Shown: one piece after another, positions 20,669-31,724 of the stretch
How the letters are laid out: each line of letters opens with the position of its first letter
Numbering within the stretch: the first letter of the stretch is position 1
Notes under the pieces: generated by a model
What the model was told of the DNA's origin: nothing
Databases searched by the model: none
What the model saw: only the letters and a program-made list of their open reading frames with translations
Program-made: the position numbers and the translations under genes
Assembly (NCBI GenBank): GCA_003116995.1
Contig: BDSL01000014.1
Span: forward strand, 930,001-994,000
Length of the DNA stretch: 64,000 bases
Reading direction: 5' to 3'
Source: Yamagishiella unicocca
Taxonomy: Eukaryota > Chlorophyta > Chlorophyceae > Chlamydomonadales > Volvocaceae

Positions 20669-22144
20669 ATGCTGTCTCGCAGTGTAGGTGACATCGGCTC
20701 ACCGCAGTCGAACAACCTGCTCTGCCCGATGTCCAGAACTTCGTCCATCTTGGGCTGTGGTTTTCAGCGCTCTCCATATCCATCAAGTCGTCCATCGTTG
20801 CCCTGTACTCCGGGCGAACCTGTGGAGACGTTTGGCAGTTTCCCAGACGGTGGTCCGACGTACGGCCAGACGGGTGTGCCAGCCTACGACTGCCTTGGCT
20901 TCTCAAGGGGACATTTGTCTGTTAACAATGATGCTGGCCCCGCCCTCAAGCGACCGCGCTTATTGGGGAGCGGCTGCGAGGCATCTTCGAGGCGTGCAAC
21001 GGTAGGAACCGCCTTCGAGTCTCCGTCAGTTCTTCACGCATATTTGCAATGGGCATCGTCATCACCTTTGACAGCGGAAAGCTGCCCAAGCGCACCGGCG
21101 AGTCGTCCTGCGACTAATTGTACGTCGCATCCAGCTGGTAATGGTCAGGGCCAAGGTCACGGCTGCTACTATGGCCAGCAACAGCACGCATGCCCGTTGC
21201 GTATTCCGTCGGGCAGGACCGCCGGTACGAACGACCAGGTGCTCGAGGTCGGCCCTGCACGGGCAACTTTTGGTGGTATCTTTGTACCAAACGGTTACTC
21301 CGCAACTGCAACAGACGCCACCTTGATCCGCACCCAGAACCTGAATACAGATAACCTGCAGCTGCTGTTGCATCAGCAGCAGCAATTGCTCCTGCTGCGG
21401 CAATATCATCAGCAGCTGCTGCTTCAGGACCAACGCCGGCAACAGCTCCGGCACCAGGACCAACCTTGGCAAGTCACGCTCCACATGATGGAGGGCCCCG
21501 CTGCTATGCCTGCCTGCACTGGCATTGACGCCGTTCATGGCGGTGGGGCGTGCTTTGCCAGTGCAGCCAGCCGGTGCGCCACCGCGCCCATGCCGCCAGC
21601 AGGCGCCGGAGGGCAGCAGCCGCTGCAGCTAGCCCCAACGGACCGCCGGTACATCACCTGCCGGGCCGCCGCCGCCGCTGCCGCGGCGGCCCCTCACGAG
21701 GTCCGTCTTTCCTTCATACCGCCGACCACCCCGCCGCTGGACGCTGACGGGCCGCGCGAGTGCATCCTGCAGCTCTGCAAGGCGCTCTGCATGGCGGAGT
21801 GCACGACCGGCCGCCTGGCGCTGCACATCTGGCAACGTATCCGGGGCATGGTTCGGCTGCTGGTTTCGGTGCGACCTCCCGCGCACAGCAGCAACACGGC
21901 CGGCAGGGCGACCGCCGCTGCGGCAGCCGGCGCGGAGCGCATGTACTCTGTGGCTGCACTGTGGCTGGCCGCAAAGCTGGAGGAGCGGCGCAGAGAGGTG
22001 CCCGCCGTACAGACGCTGGCCGCCGCCGCACGCACGCTGCCGTCGGTGCTTGTCGCGGCGGAGCTCCGAGTGCTGCAGTGGTGCGAGTGGTCACCGTACG
22101 CGGGGTTCATGCCGGACGACTCACACCTATTGATCGATTTGTAA
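20669..22144 (+). CDS. Cyclin-fold protein with long disordered N-terminus, intronless
   Basis: A single open frame of 491 residues from ATG 20669 to TAA 22142-22144; an in-frame TTG lies 12 nt upstream. Residues 1-330 are low complexity, with a Gln/Leu-rich stretch (HQQQQLLLLRQYHQQLLLQD) and Ala/His tracts. The last ~120 residues resemble the N-terminal cyclin box: CILQLCKALCMAEC, an amphipathic stretch ending MVRLLVSVRPP, then SVAALWLAAKLEERRREVP (compare the LAAKxEE helix of A-, B- and D-type cyclins) and VAAELRVLQWCEWSPYAGFM (compare ExxVLxxLxW). The protein stops right after this fold, so the second cyclin fold is missing or in an unrecognised exon. It may bind a CDK and act in the cell cycle or transcription; that is inferred. 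The stop overlaps TGTAA, the volvocine polyadenylation hexamer core. Confidence 0.55.
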   Translation: MLSRSVGDIGSPQSNNLLCPMSRTSSILGCGFQRSPYPSSRPSLPCTPGEPVETFGSFPDGGPTYGQTGVPAYDCLGFSRGHLSVNNDAGPALKRPRLLGSGCEASSRRATVGTAFESPSVLHAYLQWASSSPLTAESCPSAPASRPATNCTSHPAGNGQGQGHGCYYGQQQHACPLRIPSGRTAGTNDQVLEVGPARATFGGIFVPNGYSATATDATLIRTQNLNTDNLQLLLHQQQQLLLLRQYHQQLLLQDQRRQQLRHQDQPWQVTLHMMEGPAAMPACTGIDAVHGGGACFASAASRCATAPMPPAGAGGQQPLQLAPTDRRYITCRAAAAAAAAAPHEVRLSFIPPTTPPLDADGPRECILQLCKALCMAECTTGRLALHIWQRIRGMVRLLVSVRPPAHSSNTAGRATAAAAAGAERMYSVAALWLAAKLEERRREVPAVQTLAAAARTLPSVLVAAELRVLQWCEWSPYAGFMPDDSHLLIDL

Positions 22145-25104
22145 ACATTTTGGATGTACAGGAGGGGAGGGAAGATCGTGGTGTACGACGGCCCACCGTT
22201 TTATGCGAAGGCGGGGCTTCCGTTTTAGTCATGGCGTGGTCGGGAGGCATGGAGCCGCCGTATGGTGGAGTGGTGAGGGAGGCAGTAGGGAGGGAGGTGA
22301 GGTGCCGCTTGCAGGAGCGGGTCAAGCGCTGCGCGATCGCGGTCAATGCATGCCACGATGGTTATAAATGACATCAACGCATTTTAGGCGGCGCAGGTAG
22401 ATGTGTAGGGACGGTTGCGGGCTGTTGGTGTGTTGTCTCGTGCTAACTGGGCACGACCGGCGCAGTTTCATAGGCAGACATCAGGATCAGGAGTCGCAGT
22501 GCTTTCGCCAGGAAGGCGGAAAGTTCGTTGACTCAACGCTCGCCCCGTTTAGGTTAGGTAGTAGTAGCACGTTGCGCTCAAAATTTTGGCTCAAGAGGAG
22601 AGCGGCTTGCGGCACGGGAGCTGACCGCTCCTTCGTGGCGTATAGCTGGCTTTCTTGTCATTGTGTACTGATCTTATCACGTCAAACGTATGCAGGTCGG
22701 TTTTATGACCGCTCAGGGCTGCCACACTCTGCGGCCTGGCTCCTCCTGCAGCAAGAAACCCATCTGTACTGACGCAATTGAACAGTGCCCGCATGTTTGA
22801 AAGGGACGAGCCCCAACAGCGAGGACGCGCCTCTCTGCATATGCCTTTGGGGACTGCGGTGGGTTGCTGGGCAGGGTTAACGACCGCCACCCCGTATGTC
22901 GGCCTGTCTGCCTGTACGCTGTCGAGCTCCCTTGCGGGTTGGTACTGGTGCCCGCTTGCCATATATTAACTTGGTGTTTCCCAACGTCGATTCCCAACGT
23001 CGATTTCGACAACGTGAAGTTGTCTCCTTTTATGTCTGGAGCCAACACCAACGAACTGCTTGGGGTAGGCTTCATCGCGATCCGGCAGTTGGCGGTTTAG
23101 GTTTCGATTGTGCATAGTGGTGTTGCAGAGGGGTGCGGTCGCGCGCTTGTCCCCTTTCGTGTCCTTGCGGGCTCCCCGGGCCGCTCTAGCGATACCGTGG
23201 TTGTTGCGCTGCTGTGGGTGTGGGCGTGCCTGAAGAAAAGCGTACCCACAACGAGCAGCTAGGTGTGCGTGATGTGGCATGTGCCTGCCGTAGACACATG
23301 GTTGATGGTGGCAGGTCGTCCACCACACATATACCGGTGCGTCTCTTCTTTTGCCCGCACTGTTGCCGCTACGTATTGGCGCTATTTGCCGTGACGCAAA
23401 CGTATGCGGAGGCGGCCGCGTCGCGCCTATTACCATGGTTAAAGAGCGTCAAGTAAATTGGGAGGGAAGAGAAGATGTCTGCTGCCTGCTTCTAGCCGAC
23501 GAGGCGCAGAGGGCCCTTAATCCGAGCAACGCGCATGTGCTGTACGTTGAATAAAGGAAAGCTACGGCATATAATTTCATTACGGTGCATGTACGCCTGG
23601 CGGATGATGTATAAGATTCGTTGCCGTACAGTAAACCCAAGCGCCCAGGTCGCTGATCCGGTGTGCGCATGTGTGTTCAGGCCCCCGCCACCACCCTGTG
23701 GGTTTCCTCGCTCTCCCGCCTCCCCGGGGTGTGCGAAAGTGGAGGATTCCGGTGCCGGTCCACGGGTTGTGCAGGGTAGATCAGGTCTGAGCTGGGCACC
23801 GTTGTTTTATGCGGAAGCTTGGCGCCGGAGTCGGTGCTGGCAAGTCGGTCCAGTCAGGCCTCCGCCGCCGTGGGCCCGTTATGTTGCTCACTATGTTGGC
23901 AGTCACGTCCGAGCTGGCCTCTTGCTGGGCTGCGACTTCTTGTAACTGACACAGCGGCCCCCCTCCGACGCCGTTGCTCCTGCACACGCTGCCATGCTAC
24001 TGAATTCCGGCACCGCTTCCGTTTCGGCGCGTGGGAACGAAGTCTTCCTACTTGCATGCAGCTGCGCTCAACCGACCGCCTGCCGTCGATACACCGGAAT
24101 CCACGCAGTGTATCAATTCTCCTCATCGCTTGCATGCCTCTGCCACCGCCAGCTCGTGTCCTCCAGGACTCCAACTGCCAGCCAGACGCCTAGCTCCGGG
24201 GTTTCTCATCGTCCCCTTTCCTCGCCCCCAACAGCATTGGTCCCAGCAGGTTACATGTCGGGGCCGGAATCGCAGCCGCACATCGCAATGTCCCAACCAC
24301 AATCATTCCACGGCGTTTCGAGCTGAATGCCTTCAGAGACGGTGAGGCGGGGAAGTGAGGAAGTGGGGAGGTGGGGAGGCGGCACTTTTGTCGTTCGCTG
24401 ACTTGTCGCCGCCGCCATCCACCGGGGGACTCGAAAGCATCCCGGCGGCCCCTCTGGGTCGGTGGCCCCAGCCCCCGGACCCCCGCCGCCCCCCGGCTCC
24501 CGTGTCATGCAAAGATGCAGAAAGTTTGTGGGACGCCCAGTCCCAGTCCCAGTCCCAGTCCCCGGCTCACGCGGAATGTGGGGTGCTGGCTCTTGCAGCA
24601 ACTATTGCCCAGTGCGCTGTGCGGTTACGGCAGCAGTTAAAATCTCAGCTAGTGCGGACGGCGCTGAGGCTCTTCTGGCCGCCGTGGCCATTATCCCCTC
24701 TCATCCCTTTTGATACTCACTTTTGCCCTGGGCCCCAAGCTTGGCCGCAACTTGTCGCATAACGGTTTCATCAAGCACGCCTCACGTCTGGGGACATCCC
24801 CGTATACCCTTTCCATGACTGGAGCCTCTAGGTGGTAGGAAAAGATGCCGCGTGGTGATGGGGAGCGTTGTTAGAAGGGGTGCAAGCGCGCGGCGAAAGT
24901 GCTCCCGCGATACGATGCGGCGCAAATGCCCGTCGGGGGCGCTGTGGTGGGAGGCGAGTATCACTCTTGGGTGTCATAGCTGGGAGGATACAGTGTGGCT
25001 TACAGTGAGGGCGATACGGCATGTTCCCTGGTGCGGGAGGAGTTATACCGGTACGAACGTGAAATGAGAAATATGAAATAATTATATCTCTCCCCCAGAG
25101 GCTT

Positions 25105-25165
25105 TAGTGCACTGTAACATATCGTTATTGAGTGTCCACGAACCCGGGCGAGCCCTCGACAACAG
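25105..25165 (-). repeat. Dispersed repeat V, short reverse copy
   Basis: Reverse complement gives GGGCTCGCCCGGGTTCGTGG, ACACTCAATAACG, matching the 3' end of the family only. Confidence 0.5.
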
Positions 25166-25599
25166 GGGCTCATACGCCATACCGCGACTGCACTGTACCA
25201 GAACGTACCAGAAGACACCGAACTACATGAAACGGCCCCCTGAAACCATGGCATCCCTGGTTGGGCATCAGAGACGGTGTTAAACTGTTAATACGCTGCA
25301 TTAAAGGGAAATGAGCTTTGAGGAGCCGCGAAGCTCGCGTGTCGGACTGCTAGGGAGCGGTTACAAGACGTCCTTGTTAAAAGGATGCGGCTCCGCACGA
25401 CTCCTCCTATCGACAGCGGCTGAGAAGAACGGGCGCCGCACAACTTAAGCCTATAATGATGTATAAAAAGATGTCTGCAAGCATGCGACACCTGCCGAGT
25501 TTCAGATTGGTGTTTGGACGAGGGAAGCTAAAACGACAAGGGCGAGTTTACCTGGACGAGAGCATCCTGAATGGTTGACGCGATACCGGTATCCGCGCG

Positions 25600-26040
25600 A
25601 AACGTAATGATAATATTTACAAGTGTACTCAAGCCCATGCGAACTCAGGGCAAAGAGAGAGCCTCGTATCCGTGGGCTCACCATACGAGGGCCGGTGAGA
25701 GCCGGGGCTGAACTGGGCTGAACCCAGCAAACAGGGCATTAAATTTATCCTTAGGACACTAGAACGTCTTCTCCTCAGGAAAGCCTCGAAAAGCGCAGAG
25801 ACATCGGGCAAACCCCGAATGCGAGAGTTACAAGGGAGCCAGGACGGCTGCAAGCGCGGAAGCGCAACCAGGAGGGCCCGATGGGCCAGGCTACGACGCA
25901 GGTCACCGGGCGAGGAAAACCCTCCCTCACCGGGGGGGAACGGGCAAAATCCAAAAACGACCAAACCAACACGAAGAAGGCATTATGAGGTGAAGCTGGG
26001 CTACCTTCTGGCGCAGATCCAAAGAGCGTGAAGAGAGTGA
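25600..26040 (-). repeat. Dispersed repeat V, long reverse copy
   Basis: On the minus strand: GGCTCCCTTGTAACTC, TTTTCGAGGCTTTCCTG, TTTGCTGGGTTCAGCCC, CTCGTATGGTGAGCCCACGG, CATGGGCTTGAGTACACTTG, then ATTATCATTACG. It is the longest copy, about 440 bp, and in the same block order as the copies at 17-18.6 kb. Confidence 0.65.
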
Positions 26041-26697
26041 TTGCAGGGATGATCCGACTTTCTGGGATCATGATTGTACGACGCAAGTCCGTTATGGCTT
26101 ATGGGGTGACACATGGTACTGGCGACAGCCAGGACGACAAGTAATGTAACTACCGGTAATCCAATCTAATCTAGGACGTCAGGAAGCGAGGTGACGCCAC
26201 ATTGGTTGTGCAATGAGTATTTCTGAGGGCTGTTGAGTGTTTGAGGAAGGGCCTGTTGCACAACGGTGAATCCGTTGTCGAGGATACCGTGTAATTCGCG
26301 ACCGATGGCGCGTCCCGGTTCCCGGCGGATGTCCCAGACTTTTGCCTGTGTGTCGGGAACAACTTTCCAGGGCCGCTACTGCCGGGATGGCGCGCTTGGA
26401 GACCATTCGTTGCTTATTTATCTTATTTATGAGTATCAGCGATGTCGAAGTCTGTTTCCTTGCGGACTGCTTTATGGTTAAACTGCCACCAGCAAGGTAG
26501 AGCGCGACGGACTGTGTACGGTTGTTTGGGAGAAGAAAATAGTATACTACACTACGAAGTATATGCTTGCAGCTGTTTGTCCATCCTCCTAGTTCCAGTT
26601 CGCAGAACCGGCGCTGCTGCATCACTCCGCTTCCTTTATCCCAGCTTCCACGTTCCAGCGGAAGCTGAAGCAGCATCAGTCAAAACTGTTTACATGC

Positions 26698-29600
26698 ATG
26701 GCAAAATTGCATCGACTTCTACTGGATCGGGAGGGCGGGGCGGTGCAACTGGCAACTCGCATTTGCGGCCAGCTTCGGCGCCCACAATGGGCCCTACAGC
26801 CCGCATGGCCCCTCTTTACGTCCTCGACAAGCAACCTGATCCCGCATGCGCACCTGCCTCAGCACCGCAGAACGCAACCGTGTGTACGGCAGCCCTTGCC
26901 AGCCCCGCCACAGTCTATTCAACGGGCCCCGAAGGAGGCGGGGCTGGCTGCAGGCTGGCCTAGGGCGATCTTGGCTGCATGCCGCCGCGGCGCCCCAACC
27001 CAGTGCACCGCTGTCCTGGAAATGCCGGGTGGGGGGGGAAGTGTTGAGGGGTGCGGGGTAGCATAAAACCTGTTGACGGGGTGGGGGGGGGTTCGGACGT
27101 GCGTGCTGTGCCGTGCTGTTCCACGCGGCGGGCAGAGGCACCACGACAGCAAAGGCACATCTCCTAGGTCCATTTGCTCCAGGGTGGTGTCATGGCGGTG
27201 CTGCAGGGAGGGGTTCGAGGAAGACCCGTGGATGCCCCAAAAAAACGTTTAAAACAGACGTTTTGAACGTCTGCAGGGAGGGGTGGGGGCGGCAAGGAGG
27301 GAGTGGGCCACAGGGGCGGCTGAGCCCCTCGGGGTGGCACGTAGGCGTGCGATGGTGGGTGGCCAGAACCACGAACCTCATCTTCCACCTCATCTTCAGC
27401 CGCAGACGTAGCCTAACCTACTAGACACTTTGCCCATATGACCTACACGCTAACCTCCCCCCGCGTAAACGGTTTTTATGCCCCCCCTACCCCCGCCCCC
27501 CCCCAGCAACGAGCCGGTGTCCGTCCCCCCGGTGTCCCTTCCCCTTCGTCCCGAACACCCGCGCCCCCCCCGCCACCACCCGCCTCTCCTCCACGTTGGT
27601 CTCCTGCTGGAGTTCTGCTGCGGGCTCCTCGTACAGCAACTCGGGCAGTCGAGCTGCAAGCAGTAGCAGCAGCAGCAGCGGCAGCACTGGTAGCGGCAGT
27701 GGCAGTGGCGGCAGTGGCGGCGGTGGTGGTGGGGGCGGCGCGGCTGCCGCACACAGCAGCGCCGCTGCCGGGCTGCTGTCTCCGGCCCTGGAGGCCCGGA
27801 TGAGGCAGCTGCACGCCCGATGTACGCACCTGGAGTCGGTGCTGGCAGGTGGGTGTGTGGCTGGGTGGGTGGCTGGGTGGCTGGGTGGGTGGCTGGGTGG
27901 CTGGGTGGGTGGGTGGCTGGGTGGGTGGGTGGCTGGGCGGGTGGCTAGGTGGGCGGCTGGGTGGGTGGGTGGCTGGGTGGGATGGCGGGGTGGGTGCCGA
28001 GGCACCGACCAGGGGCCGGGGAAGCCCAGGTGGTTCTGGCAGCTGCCGGTCGGTCGTACATCAAGCTGCAAGTGCCCGGGCAATCCGAATGCCCCTTTGG
28101 GTTCCTTGTCCTGGCGGGGGCGGGGGGGCTACAATAAAAGAAACGGTGGGGGGGACGCCGATCGTCGGCGGTGTCGGCGAGGGATGTCGCGGTGGAGGGG
28201 TTCCCCCGGAGGGAGCGGGAGGGGGCGCCTTGGCGGGACCCTGCGCAGTGGGCAGGGGGGCAGGGGGCGGGGGGGCGGCGACACCGGTGTTGCGGCCGCT
28301 GCGGCGGTAAACTGGTGACGACGACACCGCCCACCGGTATCACGGGGCGGTGCGGGGTAGGCGGTGCGGGGGGGGCGGTGCGGGGGGGCCGGTGCGGGGG
28401 GGCCGGTGCGGGGGAGGCGGTGCGGGGGAGGCGGTGCGGGGGAGGCGGTGCGTGCCCCTGTGATGTGATGTGATGCTCCGAGCTGGTCCGGGCTGACGGG
28501 GGCCTCGGCGCGACGTACGCTGCAGGGACGAGCTCCGGAGGCGACGGCGGCGGCGGTGGCGGTGGCACGGGGCAGCTGAGCTCATCTGCAATGCGTGACG
28601 CCGGGCGGGAGTACTCGAGGCTGCAACCGCTGGCAGCGGCGTATGAGCAGCTACAGCGCGTGCGGCGTGAGGTATGGGGCCCGGGGGATGGGGGGGCCGG
28701 GTAGGGGGGGCCGGCGGAAGATAAGGGCGGCTGGGCCGCGGATGGGAGGTGGGGGGATGCCAGGGGCCACGAGTGCGAGTTAGGGGGGGCGGGGGGCACT
28801 GGGCGGCGGTGCGTAGGACCCCACCTTTGGGGGAGGGTCGAGGGAGGGTCGAGGGAGGGTCGAGGGAGCAGCATAGGGAGGGTTGAGCAGCAAGGGGACA
28901 ACATGCGAGGGGTCATCACTGCCCCCATGGCCACATGTGGAAGCTGAGCTGTCACCACCTGATCTGAGCTGTCACCACCGCTGCCACCGCCCCTGCTCCT
29001 CTTCAGCCACCTCGCTCACCCCTAACCTCTCCCCGACGGCTGCTGTACAGTTTGAGGAGCTGGGAGCGCTGCTGCGCGACGCCGACCCAGGGGTCAGGGC
29101 GATGGCTGCGGAGGAGAGTGATGAGCTGCGGGGGCAGGTGCGGGCGGAGCTTTGGGGAAAGACGGGCCTTCTGATCGCCCTCATGAGAGGGGAGAGGGTA
29201 AGGGCGACGCGGAGGGGCTGCGGTCTCGGAGCAGCGACGGCATCCCACCACCGCCCACACCGCCACACTTACACATCCGGCTGGAGCGATCAACATTAAC
29301 CAAGCGAAGCAGGCCGCTTTGACGTCTCTTCATCGCCCCTTCCTGCTTCCTCAGCTTACTTCCACCTCCCCGCCGACAAGGGCAGTGTTTTTACCAGCAC
29401 CGGCCCCCTGGTGCCGGCGGCGCCACCGCCCGTGTGCTGCCGCCAGGCTGCCGCCCTGACGCGCCAGCTGCTGCTCGCGTTGGTGCCCCGCGACCCACGG
29501 GACGCTCGGCCCGTGCTCCTGGAGCTGCGAGCCGGCGCGGGCGGGTTGGAGGCTGCGCTGTTCTGCGGCGAGCTGCTGGGGATGTACCAGAAGCTGGCGC

Positions 29601-31724
29601 AGGTGCGGATGAGTGTGGGGTGACTGTGGGGTGTAAGGGGCTGTGAGGCAGGGACGCTTGTCAGGTGGATGGGGCCTGTCAAACTCAAGAAAGGGGGAGG
29701 AAAGCCCGTGGGGTAGGAAGCCGATTAACGGGTGGTGGGAGTCTGAAAAGGCCCCCTGGAGTGCCCCTTTCTCCTGCTCCCATGTGCTGCCTTTTCATGT
29801 ATGTACTTACGGTATTGCCCCAACTCGACCCCCACCCTCCCGCCCCTCCTGCCCCTCCTTCCTCCCACCGCGCTGTCAGTCCCGTGGTTGGACATGGCAG
29901 GTTTTGGAGCATTCTCCCGGTGACGTGGGGGGCGTACGGCACGCAGTGGTGGCCGTGGCCGAATCGAGCGGCGGCGCCGGTGGCGGCGCCGGCGGGGAGG
30001 GGGAGGACGGCGAGTACGGCGTGTACGGCACCCTGTCGCCCGAGAGCGGCGTGCACCGAGTGCAGCGAGTGCCCGTCACCGACATGCAGGGGCGGGTGCA
30101 CACCAGTACGGCAGCGGTTGTCGTACTGCCGCAGGCGGACGAGGTGGGCGGAGGGTGTTTGCGGCGGAGGGTGCTTTACCGGGGGCTCTAGGCCGTCGCT
30201 CTTTGCCTGCAGCGGGGGCCGTGTCTGTGTGCGTGTGTGTTTTGTGTGGGGGGGGTTTGATGTGTGTGTGTGGGGGGGGGAGTTGCAAAAATACCTGTGT
30301 ATGTGTGTCTGTGTGTGTGTCTGTGTGTGGAGGGGGAAAGAGGGGCGGCATACGGTACGTAGTTGTCGTTTTGTCGTTTACTCACCCAACAGCGCCTCGT
30401 GTCGTAGCAACGACACGAAACCCTTTGGACGCCCCCCACTCCACCCGACCCCCACACACACCCCTTTGGCCACCATCCCCTCCCTCCCGCGACTCCCAAC
30501 CACCCCAACCACCCCAACCACCCCAACCAACCACCCTATTTGCCATCAGCCTAACCGCCCCCGTCCCAACCGCCAACCGCCCAGGTGGACGTGCGGCTCC
30601 GCGAGGAGGACCTCCGGGTGGAGACCACCCGGGCCAGCGGGGCGGGGGGGCAGCACGTCAACGTGACGGACAGCGCCGTGCGGCTGACGCACCTGCCGAC
30701 CGGCCTGGTGGTGACGTGTCAGAACGAGCGCTCGCAGCACCTCAACAAGGCGGCTGCGCTCAAGGCAAGCCGTGCAGCAGTGACCCGCGGGCCGGGATGG
30801 CTTGGGAGGTCGGGGGCGGCTTGGGAGCCAGAGCGGGGCGCTGCGTTGGGCGCCCGGTTGTCGGGAGGGGGCGTCGTCGAGCACAGGGCTGCATCTCCCC
30901 CGCCTGGGCGGCTTCACAGGGGGCGCCCGTCCCGCCCGGGGATGGTGTGCTGGTGTGCGAGCTGCAGTGCGCGGCCACCATTCCTCCCCTCACCCCGCCC
31001 AGCATGCACCCTGAAACGAGCGTCCAGAACTCCTGCATCCGGTATTGTCGCTCTGTGTTTTGGCCGGACCACGGGTCCCCCCCTCCCCCCCGCAATCCCC
31101 CGCAACCCCGCCCCTCCCCACCGGGGGAAAACGCATCGTGCCGCCCTGAGCCCCCGCTACCTCCCGCCGCGCACCGCCTGCCCCCTCACGTGCCCCCCGA
31201 CCACCGGCTGCGCTGGGTGCAGGTCCTGCGCTCGCGGCTGTACGACATGGAGGCGCAGAAGCGCGCGAAGGAGATGGACGAGCAGCGCTCCGCGCAGGTG
31301 TCCTCCGCCGAGCGCAACGAGCGGATCCGGACGTACAACTATTCGCAGGTGGGTTCGTTAAAACAGACAGCAGGCGGGTGTGTGCGAATTTGCCGCCTCG
31401 CTGAGCGACCACTCCACTGCGAGTGAAGACTGCGGCCCTCACCACAGCACCACCGCTCCACCAGTATCTCCCCCTCTCGAAGGACTCTCGCCCCCCCTGC
31501 CTGCGGCCCCTGCCACCAGGGCACTGCAGCCCCAACCAACAACCGCTCCACTCGATCTCAACCTCCTCGCGCAGGGCCGCGTCACCGACCACCGCATCCA
31601 CGTCACCTTGCACGACCTGCCGTCGGTGCTGGCGGGAGGCGAGGCGCTGCAGCGGCTGATGGGTGCGCTGAGGGCCGCGCGCGAGGAGGAGGCGCTGAGC
31701 CGGCTGTCGGAGCAGGACGGGTAG
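26698..31724 (+). CDS. Peptide chain release factor 1, organellar
   Basis: Nine exons: 26698-27028, 27507-27848, 28526-28671, 29051-29137, 29447-29602, 29880-30143, 30585-30764, 31223-31348 and 31575-31724 (stop TAG). They total 1782 nt, 593 residues, phases closing throughout. RF1 recognises UAA/UAG on organellar ribosomes and triggers peptide release. Seen motifs: [20 protein letters not shown], the RF1 codon-reading tripeptide PVT (~419-421) inside [18 protein letters not shown], and the catalytic GGQ (~463-465) in [20 protein letters not shown]; the end has [21 protein letters not shown] rather than SPF separates it from RF2. Residues 1-110 are Arg-rich without acid clusters, like a mitochondrial or plastid presequence; about 110 more Ser/Gly/Ala residues follow, making it ~230 longer than bacterial RF1. 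The GGQ exon uses a GC 5' splice site (30765). Plastid versus mitochondrial target is undecided. Exons 1-3 are less certain than 4-9. Confidence 0.85.
27209..27273 (+). repeat. Intronic module A
   Basis: GTTCGAGGAAGACCCGTGGA then ACGTTTAAAACAGACGTTTT in the first intron of the RF1 gene, sense orientation. The GATGCATGCTGG end is replaced by an inverted CGTCTGCAGGG. Confidence 0.8.
27849..27992 (+). repeat. GGGTGGGTGGCT minisatellite
   Basis: Irregular tandem units of GGCTGGGTGGGT beginning at the 5' splice site of RF1 intron 2. The related G-rich stretch at 28340-28452 (GGCGGTGCGGGG units) lies in the same intron. Both are strongly G-rich on the sense strand and could form G-quadruplexes. 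Confidence 0.85.
30225..30340 (+). repeat. (TG)n-rich stretch in RF1 intron
   Basis: TGTGTG tracts separated by GGGGGG runs in the intron just before the GGQ exon. Confidence 0.85.

Larger units (their letters stand above)
22145..26697. other. Gene-poor region
   Basis: No gene supported in 4.5 kb. Short ORFs without homology only. It holds two reverse copies of repeat V (25105-25165, 25600-26040), a short CAGTCC tandem (24539-24563), and three TACCGGTA sites (25046, 25584, 26151). The last few hundred bases should contain the release-factor promoter. Confidence 0.6.

Noticed and set aside
26698..31724. Release factor 2 or ICT1/C12orf65-type hydrolase
   Set aside because: RF1-specific PVT, the GGxEAALF block and full domain 2-4 order are present; the short GGQ-only proteins lack them and RF2 has SPF.
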